Positions 15,023 to 22,587 of a stretch of 64,000 nt of DNA are shown here, piece by piece. Position numbers and translations under genes: made by a program. Origin of the DNA: Nonomuraea jabiensis (GTDB lineage: Bacteria > Actinomycetota > Actinomycetes > Streptosporangiales > Streptosporangiaceae); contig NZ_JACHMB010000001.1 in assembly GCF_014204795.1 (NCBI RefSeq), forward strand, positions 8,878,501 to 8,942,500, given 5' to 3'. Below the pieces are notes generated by a model. That model was not told the origin of the DNA. It did not search any database and saw only the letters and a list, made by a program, of their open reading frames with translations. How positions within the stretch are numbered: the stretch's first letter is position 1; the number at the start of each line of letters is the position of its first letter.

Positions 15023-16171
15023 TCAGGCCCAGTTGGTGACGCGGCGCAGGACGTACTCGACCGGTCCGTAGCGGTGCGTACGCAGCCAGCGCGCGCTCAG
15101 CCAGAGCAGGACCGTGTAGATCGCCAGGGCCACGCCCATCACGGCGAGCGGTGACAGCTCGCCCGCCAGCGCCAGGCCGTACCCGGTGAAGACCAGGCAG
15201 CACAGCACCGACTGCCCGACGTAGTTGGAGGCCGCCACCCGCCCCGCGGGGGCCAGCGCGCGCCCGGCGGCGGGGAAACGCCGGGTCACCCGCAGCAGGG
15301 TCACCACGTACGCGGCGGCCAGCGGGATCGAGGTCACCGTGGACACCGCCGTGCCGACCAGCTCCCACGTGGCCGGCGCGCCGGCCGTCAGCGCGAGCAG
15401 GATCCCGCCGGGCAGGCCCAGGCCGAAGCCGACCCACTGGATGCGCGGCGCGAGATGCCACCACCGCCCGGTCTCCTCCAGCAGCCTGGACTTGCCCGCC
15501 GCCAGCCCGAACAGGAACATGGCCAGCGCCATCGGCCCCTGGAAGATCCAGACCATCGCGACGATCGGCGGGTAGAGCTCCAGTTGCAGGGTCAGCACGT
15601 CGAGCGGGCTGCCGGTGGCCAGGGCCAGCGCGTGGGCCGCCGCCGCGGTGTCGGCCGCCGGAGCCTGGCCGGCCGTCGGGTCGAGGGTGGACAGCCACGC
15701 CAGCCCGGCCCACAGCAGGGCCAGCACGCCGACGATGACCGATCCGGTCACGACGGCGGTCTTCGGCCTGATGTTGCGCAGGGCGAGCAGGAGCAGGCCG
15801 AGCATGGCGTACAGGGTGAGGATGTCGCCGATCCACAGCAGGATCCCGTGTGCCAGGCCGATCAGGAACAGGCCCAGGCACCTGCGCAGCGTCCTGGCCC
15901 GCACGCTCGCCCCCGCCCGCTCCGCCGAGCGCATCTGCAGCGTGAACGAGTAGCCGAACAGGAACGAGAAGATGATGTAGAACTTGGTCAGCACGAGGGC
16001 GGTGATGACCGTGGCCACGGGCCCGTCGGGGATGGGCATGGTGCCGTTGAGCGCGTAGCCGGGGTCGGCGAAGAAGCCGATGTTGGCCACCAGGATGCCC
16101 GCGAGCGCGAAACCGCGCACCACGTCGATCTCGTGGATCCGGCTGGCGGGCGGGGTGCGCACTTGTGTCAT
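15023..16171 (-). CDS. DUF418-family membrane protein
   Basis: 382 residues, about ten hydrophobic helices. The N-terminal RIHEIDVVRGFALAGILVAN and FYIIFSFLFGYSF motifs and the C-terminal SNYVGQSVLCCLVF and WLRTHRYGPVEYVLR are hallmarks of YeiB/DUF418 proteins. Start chosen at the ATG 16171 because the preceding 22 residues of the open frame lack family similarity. Function unknown; some relatives are thought to move or acylate surface sugars. It is convergent with the kinase gene. Confidence 0.85.
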   Translation of the reverse strand: MTQVRTPPASRIHEIDVVRGFALAGILVANIGFFADPGYALNGTMPIPDGPVATVITALVLTKFYIIFSFLFGYSFTLQMRSAERAGASVRARTLRRCLGLFLIGLAHGILLWIGDILTLYAMLGLLLLALRNIRPKTAVVTGSVIVGVLALLWAGLAWLSTLDPTAGQAPAADTAAAAHALALATGSPLDVLTLQLELYPPIVAMVWIFQGPMALAMFLFGLAAGKSRLLEETGRWWHLAPRIQWVGFGLGLPGGILLALTAGAPATWELVGTAVSTVTSIPLAAAYVVTLLRVTRRFPAAGRALAPAGRVAASNYVGQSVLCCLVFTGYGLALAGELSPLAVMGVALAIYTVLLWLSARWLRTHRYGPVEYVLRRVTNWA

Positions 16172-16290
16172 GCGCCCGAAGTTACGGACGGCGTGCCCGT
16201 CGGGGCATCCGACCTTGGTCTGCCTTCCGGCGACCAAAGCAGCACGCGATGTCTACCGCAGTCTTCTGGTCCGGGCGCCGGGTCTCCGCC

Positions 16291-18039
16291 TCAGGGGTGG
16301 TCCGGGATGCGCACCGAGAGCAGGGCGACGTCGTCGTCGTTGTCCGCGGGGCGGACGCGGTCGATGAGTACGTCGCCCAGCGAGGCGACGGGCCGGTGGG
16401 CCATCGAGGCGGCGTACCGGCTCAGCCGGGCCATCCCCTCGTCCAGCGTCCGGGTCGGCGACTCGATCAGGCCGTCGGTGTAGAGCACCAGCGTGGACAG
16501 AGGCGGCAGGTCGGCGACGGCGTCGGCGCGGACGGTGGGGATGCCGGTGCCCAGGAGCAGGTCCTGCGCCTCCTCCAGGAAGCGGGTCCGCCCGTCCCGC
16601 TCCACCAGCAGCGGCGGCGGGTGGCCCGCGTTGGTCCAGCACAGCCGCCATCCGCCGTCGTCGCGGCGCTCCAGCCGGGCCAGAACGGCGGTGGCCATCG
16701 TGGTCTGCGCCATGCGGGCCACCGCCTGGTCGAGCCGGTCCACGACGACGCTGGGCGGATCCTGGCCCGCGCCGGCATAGGCGCGCAGCATGTTGCAGAC
16801 CTGCGCCATGCCGGCGGCGGCGTCCAGGTCGTGGCCGATCACGTCGCCGATCACCAGGGCCGTGGCGCCGTCGGGCAGGACGAAGGAGTCGTACCAGTCG
16901 CCGCCGACCTGCGAGGCGTGGGGCGCGGGCCGGTAGGAGGCGCTCATCTGCAGCCCGGGCACCGACGGCAGCAGGGGGAGCAGGTGGCGCTGCATGGTCT
17001 CGGCGACCCGCCGCTGCCGCTCGTACAGGCGGGCGTTGTCCAGCGCCAGGCCCGCCCGGCGGGCGATGTCCTCCACCAGCAGCAGGTCAGCGGTCGTGAA
17101 CTTCGCCGGCTGACCGGAACGTCCCAGCGTCAGGGCGCCGACCACGCCGCGCACGCCGCGGATCGGCGCGATGCACGCAGAGTGCATGCCCGTCTCCCGG
17201 AACAGCTCCTGCTGAGCGACCGCGATGCCCGAGTCGGGAGGTCCCTGGTACGTTTCCGGGCTCACGAGCGTGGCGGTGACTCCGCGCAGCGCCCGCGACA
17301 GGGGCATCGGCGACTCCTCGGGAACGGGCGGCATCGGCCCCTCCAGGTCGTCCCGGTATGTCAGGAGACCGCCCTTGTAGTGCGCGACGGCGGCCCGCGA
17401 CACTCCGCCCTCCTCGGTGAGCAGGTCGATCACCGCCCAGTCCGCCAGCAGCGGCAGGACCAGGCGTACGAGCTGGCGCAGCGTCTCGTCCACGTCCAGG
17501 CTGGAGGTGAGCGTCGTGGTCGTCTCCGCGAGCAGGGCCAGCCGGTCGAGCTGCGACATCGAGGCCGCGGCGCCGTCCGCCTCGTGCGGGGGCGGCGTGG
17601 ACGAGGGGGTCTCGTGGAAGAGCACCAGCGCTCCCGTCCGGCCCTCTTCGAGCCGGCAGGGGGTGACCATCCAGGAGATCCGCATCAGCTGGCCGTCGCC
17701 GCGCTCGAACCAATCCCCTTCGCCCTGCGCGGTGCCGCCCACGATGAGGGGCTGCCGCATCGTGCACCGGCTGCGCGGCATGGGCTCGCCGTACTTGCCG
17801 CGGTGCAGCAGGTCGTGGGCGTCCCGGCCCAGCAGCTCCGCGGCGGGGCGGCCCAGCAGCCGTTCGGTCTGGGCGGTGACCTCTACGATCCGCCCGCTGT
17901 CGTCCACCACGTACGCTCCCGCGTCGGAGAGGTCGGGCAGGCGGGTCAGCCGCGTGCCGTCCACCGTCCATGACGCCCCGGTATCGCCGGCTGGCACGTT
18001 CACGGACGGCGCTCCTTCCCTGGTGCCGGTGACCTGCAT
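16291..18039 (-). CDS. PAS-GAF-SpoIIE (PP2C) serine phosphatase
   Basis: 582 residues from ATG 18039; an upstream ATG at 18090 is possible but has no better ribosome site. A PAS domain (AYVVDDSGRIVEVTAQTERLLG) is followed by a GAF domain (about 190-350) and a SpoIIE phosphatase domain with QVGGDWYDSF, IGDVIGHDLDAA, NAGHPPPLL and LYTDGLIE, which hold the metal-binding aspartates. Such proteins dephosphorylate anti-sigma-factor antagonists in SigB/SigF-type stress signalling. No antagonist or kinase gene is adjacent, so the partner is elsewhere. Confidence 0.9.
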   Translation of the reverse strand: MQVTGTREGAPSVNVPAGDTGASWTVDGTRLTRLPDLSDAGAYVVDDSGRIVEVTAQTERLLGRPAAELLGRDAHDLLHRGKYGEPMPRSRCTMRQPLIVGGTAQGEGDWFERGDGQLMRISWMVTPCRLEEGRTGALVLFHETPSSTPPPHEADGAAASMSQLDRLALLAETTTTLTSSLDVDETLRQLVRLVLPLLADWAVIDLLTEEGGVSRAAVAHYKGGLLTYRDDLEGPMPPVPEESPMPLSRALRGVTATLVSPETYQGPPDSGIAVAQQELFRETGMHSACIAPIRGVRGVVGALTLGRSGQPAKFTTADLLLVEDIARRAGLALDNARLYERQRRVAETMQRHLLPLLPSVPGLQMSASYRPAPHASQVGGDWYDSFVLPDGATALVIGDVIGHDLDAAAGMAQVCNMLRAYAGAGQDPPSVVVDRLDQAVARMAQTTMATAVLARLERRDDGGWRLCWTNAGHPPPLLVERDGRTRFLEEAQDLLLGTGIPTVRADAVADLPPLSTLVLYTDGLIESPTRTLDEGMARLSRYAASMAHRPVASLGDVLIDRVRPADNDDDVALLSVRIPDHP

Positions 18040-18159
18040 TGTCACAGGTAGCCTAGAGGAACGCGGCATATGCCCGGCCAACGTCGTCACCCGCCGTCCC
18101 GCCCCCAGGCATGGGCCGGGCCCCGGCCGACGGGCGACCGGGGCCGGGTGGACCGGAGA

Positions 18160-18522
18160 TCAGTCGGCGCAGATGGCGAAGACGCTGATGCCGACGTCGT
18201 TGTAGCCGTCCTGACGGCCGATGCCGATCCAGCCGCGGCCGTCATCGGTGGGGAACGACCCGACCAGGATCGCCCTGTTGCCGCGCGCTTCGGCGCCGCC
18301 CCCGAGGACCCTCTTGTTGCCGGGGCAGAGGAGCGTGCGGCGCTGGAAGTTGGGGACGTTGGCGTTGGGCAGGGTGACGAGCTGGTAGCCGGGTGGCAGA
18401 GCCGATGGGCGGGCGGCCGCGGGGACCGGTGCGGACGCCTGGCTGGCGACGGCGGTCGTCGTCAGGCACGCCCCCGCCGCGAGGACGGTGAGGGGGAGGG
18501 TCAGGAACCACTTCGACTGCAT
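18160..18522 (-). CDS. small secreted protein with CPGxxxVLGGG domain
   Basis: 120 residues. A signal peptide (MQSKWFLTLPLTVLAAGACL) is followed by VASQASA. The mature part has two cysteines and the pattern LLCPGNKRVLGGGAEARG, DGRGWIGIGRQ and ISVFAICAD, a small beta-rich module found as a repeat in many actinobacterial exported proteins. The ATG at 18522 has AGAAGGAGA 4 bases upstream, a near-perfect ribosome site, while a longer open frame to 18555 lacks one. The function is unknown; the two cysteines could pair outside the cell. Confidence 0.75.
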   Translation of the reverse strand: MQSKWFLTLPLTVLAAGACLTTTAVASQASAPVPAAARPSALPPGYQLVTLPNANVPNFQRRTLLCPGNKRVLGGGAEARGNRAILVGSFPTDDGRGWIGIGRQDGYNDVGISVFAICAD

Positions 18523-18680
18523 CGTTCTCCTTCTGTCGTGTCCCCTGACGACCACTACTCCGGGCAGCGTGCACTCAGAGTGATGGGTTGGTCGCGGGGG
18601 GCAAAGGGTCTGACACGATGAGTATCCGTGCCATTACTTACTGTGTCCATGCGTATCTGTGTTCGGTTCCCGCTCACCGG

Positions 18681-19430
18681 TCAGCCGACACGCGCGTTCA
18701 CGTGTCGTACCTCGCGCACGCACGCTGCGGCTGCGGCACCGCCCAGGACGATGGCGGCGCATTCCGCGAGGACGGCGCGCACGCCGACCAGATCAGCGAG
18801 GGGGCCCGCCACCGAGTACGCGACGGGCACCAGGAGCGTGCCGATCATGGCGTTCGTGGCCACGATGCGGCTGAGCTGCTCGGCGGGGATGACCTCCTGC
18901 AGATGCGACGTCCAGGCGATCAGCTGGAGCGTTCCGGCCGCGCCGGTCAGCACGGCCGCGCCGGCGAGGACGGGCAACGGAGCGTTCGATGCCATGCTGA
19001 CCAGGAGCAGCGCTTCGGGGATCGGGGTGACGCACGACAGCAGGCCGACGCGGCCCGGCGGGAAGAGCAGCGAGGTGATCGACCCGCACGCCAACCCGAC
19101 ACCGATCGCCGAGGTGACCAGCCCTTGACCAGGTGCGACGAACTGGCTCACCCCGCATACGAGCTGGCACGCCACGATGACGGACAGCCGTGGCAGCCGG
19201 TCGGCCACCACCCCCGCGACCGGTGTGACCGCGAGGAAGACGAGCAGCCCGCCCATCAACACGAACCCCAGCGCGGCGGGCCCGCCACCGGACTGGATGA
19301 CGGCGAAGGCCAGCCCCAGCGGCGCCACGGTGGTGCCGGTGGTCGAGGTGAGCCTGGCCAGCGCGTACCGGCGATAGCGGCCGTTGGTACGGAGGAGCTC
19401 GACGGCCGTGGACAGACGGTGAAGCGTCAT
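18681..19430 (-). pseudogene. MFS transporter with large internal deletion
   Basis: 249 residues in one frame, while members of this drug-exporter group have about 400. The N-terminal part (RYALARLTSTTGTTVAPLGLAF, then the MFS loop GVVADRLPRL) leads to helix 4, ends at SLLFPPGRVGLL, and then jumps to PIPEALLLVSM and a C-terminal part (EVIPAEQLSRIVATNAMIGTL, AGPLADLVG) that in relatives lies beyond helix 8. About 150 residues are missing in frame, near 19030. Transport is unlikely; a truncated membrane protein could still be made. Confidence 0.65.
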
Positions 19431-19649
19431 GAGGTGCGAGATCTCCCTCCTTCACGGGCGCTGTGGCGCCGCAGCCGTGATCAGTCAGGATCAGGCCATG
19501 ACAAAGGCGCCGATCGCGGTCCCAGGTCCGGACGTGATCGCCTTCATGCTGCTGTGACCCGAGACGTCTGCCGACAACTTGGTACGGTGCCGGGAGGTGA
19601 CACCGCTCGGAGAGCACGGCAGCGTTCAGGGGAGAGAGGCCAGGCGACG

Positions 19650-20501
19650 ATGCAGGCGTCAGAAGTCCAGCGTGCGGTGACTACGGCCACGTCGATCGCC
19701 TCATCACTCGGCCTGACAGCCGACGACGCGATCGTCCTTCACAACTCGAACAAGCTCACGCTGCGGCTGCTCCCTTGTGACGTCCTGGCCCGGGTGGCGC
19801 CAGTAGCGGATCAGGTCGCACAGTTCGAAGTCGAGCTTGCTCAGCGGCTCGCCGAGTCCGGGTGCCCCGTGGCTGCTCTCGAGCCTCGAGTGGAGCCACG
19901 TGTCCACGAGCGTGACGGCTTCGCGGTCACGCTATGGACCTACTACGAACCCGTGACCGCTCGCGAGGTCCCGCCGGCCGACTACGCCAATGCGCTCGAG
20001 CGGCTGCACGCCGGCATGCGCAAGCTCGATCTCCCGACGCCGCACTTCACGGATCGGGTCGAGCAGGCTCAACAACTCGTGGCGAACCGCGACCGCACTC
20101 CGGCGCTCGCCGACGCGGACCGGGAGCTGCTCGGCGACACGTTACGACGCCTGAGACGAGGGATCGGCGAGCGCGGCGGCGCCGAGCAGTTGCTGCACGG
20201 CGAGCCGCACCCGGGCAACGTGCTCACCACCAAGAACGGGCTGCTGTTCATAGACCTGGAGACGTGTTGCCGTGGGCCCGTCGAGTTCGACCTCGCCCAT
20301 GCGCCCGACGAAGTCGGCGAGCACTATCCGGGTGTCGATCAAGGGCTGCTGCGCGAGTGCCGGATCCTCGTGCTGACGATGATCACCACGTGGCGCTGGG
20401 ATCGAGGCGACCAACTCCCGAACGGGCGCCAGCTGGGCACAGAGTGGCTCAGCCAGATCCGAGCGGCGCTCGATCGCGAAGGACTGGAGACACCTGGCTG
20501 A
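19650..20501 (+). CDS. APH-family phosphotransferase
   Basis: 283 residues of the aminoglycoside/choline phosphotransferase fold. The catalytic loop is LLHGEPHPGNVL, followed by LLFIDLETCCRGPVEFDLAHA, where FIDLE carries the metal-binding Asp. In the loop the usual HxDxxxxN has Glu for Asp (H-G-E-P-H-P-G-N). GGGGAGAGAGG lies upstream of ATG 19650. It may phosphorylate a small alcohol or an antibiotic. The 219-base gap before it (19431-19649) holds no gene that I can support. Confidence 0.82.
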   Translation: MQASEVQRAVTTATSIASSLGLTADDAIVLHNSNKLTLRLLPCDVLARVAPVADQVAQFEVELAQRLAESGCPVAALEPRVEPRVHERDGFAVTLWTYYEPVTAREVPPADYANALERLHAGMRKLDLPTPHFTDRVEQAQQLVANRDRTPALADADRELLGDTLRRLRRGIGERGGAEQLLHGEPHPGNVLTTKNGLLFIDLETCCRGPVEFDLAHAPDEVGEHYPGVDQGLLRECRILVLTMITTWRWDRGDQLPNGRQLGTEWLSQIRAALDREGLETPG

Positions 20502-20715
20502 TCACAGACCTCCGGGGTCGTGCGCCAACGTCGCGGACGCCAAGGCGACCAGGCGCCTTCCCTGCCGCGTGCTCGTCACTGCCCCTGCGTTGCCAGGGCG
20601 GGGTCCACTCGGGCTCGCCCGCGGTTAGATGACTGCGCCCGGCCGGCGGCGATCAAGGGCGGGTGTCTTCTCGCTCCGCTGATCTTCGTCAGGGGTGGCG
20701 GCTAGCATCTCCGCC

Positions 20716-22587
20716 ATGTCTTCTTCTCGATCGGACGCGGCCCGGGTCCCGTTCACCAAGAACGCGCGGTGGTCCTTGGCGTGGAGCAGTCGCCCAGCGA
20801 GTGACCTGGCGTTCGGTGAGCCGGTCGGGGTGCCACGAACCGGCCACACCGATCGGGTGTGGGCGGTTACGACCATGGTCGTGGACGGGCGGCCGGTGGC
20901 GGTCACCGGCGGTCGCGATCGGACCCTGCGCCTGTGGGACCTGACGTCAGGCCGGCAGATCGGTCAGCCGTTCACCGGCCGCGCCGACTACGACTACGTG
21001 GAGTCCCTGGCGACGACGGTCCTGGACGGGCGGCCGGTGGCAGTCTTCGTTGGCGGCAACACCGGGATCGTGCGGGTGCTGGATCTGATGTCCGGTCAGC
21101 AAGTCTGCGAGCCGTTCAAGGGCCACGGCGGCTGGGTCAAAGCGGTTGCGACCACGGTGGTGGACGGGCGGCCGGTGGGAGTTTCCGGCGGTGACGACAA
21201 GACCGTACGCGTGTGGGATCTGCGGTCAGGCGAGCAGATCGGCCAGCCGTTCAGAGGTCACACCGGCTGGGTCACAGCGGTTGCGACCACGGTGGTGGAT
21301 GGCCGATCGGTGGCCGTCTCCGGCGGCGCCGACCGCACTTTACGTCTGTGGGATCTGAAGTCCGGCCGGCGGATCGGAAAACCGCTGAGGGGCCACGGGT
21401 ACGACGTCGAGCTGGTCGTGACCACGGTGGTGGACGATCTGCCGGTGGCCATTTCCAGCGGTGCGGACGACGGAACCCTGCGCTTGTGGGATCTGAGGTC
21501 AGGCCGGCAGCTCGGCGAACCGTTCAAGGGCGACACCGGCTTTGTGAAGGCGGTTGCGACCACGGTTCTCGACGGGCGCCCGGTGGCCGTTTCCGGCGGC
21601 ATCGATGGAAAAGTACGGATCTGGGATTTGGAGTCACGCCGGCACATCGGCAAGCCGCTCACGGGGCACACCGATCAGGTTCGGGCGGTCGCGACGGCGG
21701 TGGTGGACGGGCGGCCGGTGGCCGTCTCCGCCGGCGACGATCACACGGTACGGATGTGGGACCTGTCGTCAGGGCGCCGAGTCGACGAGCCCCCGACCCG
21801 CCACACCAGCTGGGTCCATGCCGTCGCCACCACGGTGCTTGACGGACGCCCTGTCGCCCTGACCGGCAGCGACGACAGGACCGTCCGAGTGTGGGATCTG
21901 GCCACCGGCGAGCAGGCCGGTGATCCGCTCACCGGTCACACCGACACGGTCACCGCCATTGCCGCCGCGCCGGTTGGCGACCGACCGGTGATGGTCACCG
22001 GCAGCTACGACAAGACCGTCCGCGTATGGGATCTCCGCTCGGGGACGCAGACAGGCGGGCCGTTCACCGGTCATGGCCACGCCGTCTGCATGGCCGCCGT
22101 AGTGGAGTTCGACGGCCGGCCAGTCGCCCTGACCGTCACCGAAGACGGCAGCCTCCAGGTACTCGAGCTCACCACCAACCGGCCGACCACCACCGTCCCC
22201 ACGGACGGGCCCGCCGGATCCGTGCGACACCTCGCCGCCACCACCATCGGCGATCGGCCGGCCGCGATCATCGTCAGCGACAGCAGCTCAGACCCCGTGA
22301 GGATAGGGGACCTGGCCACGGGCGACGCCCTCGGCAGGCTTCCCGCCGGAGCGACCGATGCGGTCGCCACGGCCACAGTGGAAGGTCAACCCATCGCTGT
22401 GACCACCAGCTACCAGACGGTACGCGTATGGAACCTCACCACCCGCCGGCAGATCGGCCCCGACCTGCACTTCCCCAAACCCGTGACAGCGGCGGCGATC
22501 AGCGAGGACGGACACGTCATCGTCTGTTTCGACCGCGACATCGCCGTGTTCACCAGCACCCCGGCACCCCCGGGTCAGAACGACTAG
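20716..22587 (+). CDS. WD40-only beta-propeller protein
   Basis: 623 residues, made almost entirely of 12-13 WD40 repeats of 46-48 residues. Each repeat has the form VxAVATTVVDGRPVAVSGG followed by DxTVRVWDLxSGxxIG. That would fold into two propellers. There is no kinase, NACHT or protease domain as in most actinomycete WD40 proteins, no signal peptide and no membrane helix. Repeats 3, 4, 6 and 7 are also alike in DNA sequence, pointing to recent duplication or gene conversion. A GTG at 20695 is an alternative start. It ends sharing a CTAG with the convergent LAL gene. Probably a scaffold or sensor. Confidence 0.85.
   Translation: MSSSRSDAARVPFTKNARWSLAWSSRPASDLAFGEPVGVPRTGHTDRVWAVTTMVVDGRPVAVTGGRDRTLRLWDLTSGRQIGQPFTGRADYDYVESLATTVLDGRPVAVFVGGNTGIVRVLDLMSGQQVCEPFKGHGGWVKAVATTVVDGRPVGVSGGDDKTVRVWDLRSGEQIGQPFRGHTGWVTAVATTVVDGRSVAVSGGADRTLRLWDLKSGRRIGKPLRGHGYDVELVVTTVVDDLPVAISSGADDGTLRLWDLRSGRQLGEPFKGDTGFVKAVATTVLDGRPVAVSGGIDGKVRIWDLESRRHIGKPLTGHTDQVRAVATAVVDGRPVAVSAGDDHTVRMWDLSSGRRVDEPPTRHTSWVHAVATTVLDGRPVALTGSDDRTVRVWDLATGEQAGDPLTGHTDTVTAIAAAPVGDRPVMVTGSYDKTVRVWDLRSGTQTGGPFTGHGHAVCMAAVVEFDGRPVALTVTEDGSLQVLELTTNRPTTTVPTDGPAGSVRHLAATTIGDRPAAIIVSDSSSDPVRIGDLATGDALGRLPAGATDAVATATVEGQPIAVTTSYQTVRVWNLTTRRQIGPDLHFPKPVTAAAISEDGHVIVCFDRDIAVFTSTPAPPGQND

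Noticed and set aside
19498..19557. 19-codon frame MTKAPIAVPGPDVIAFMLL
   Set aside because: No ribosome site, no neighbour coupling and no family pattern.
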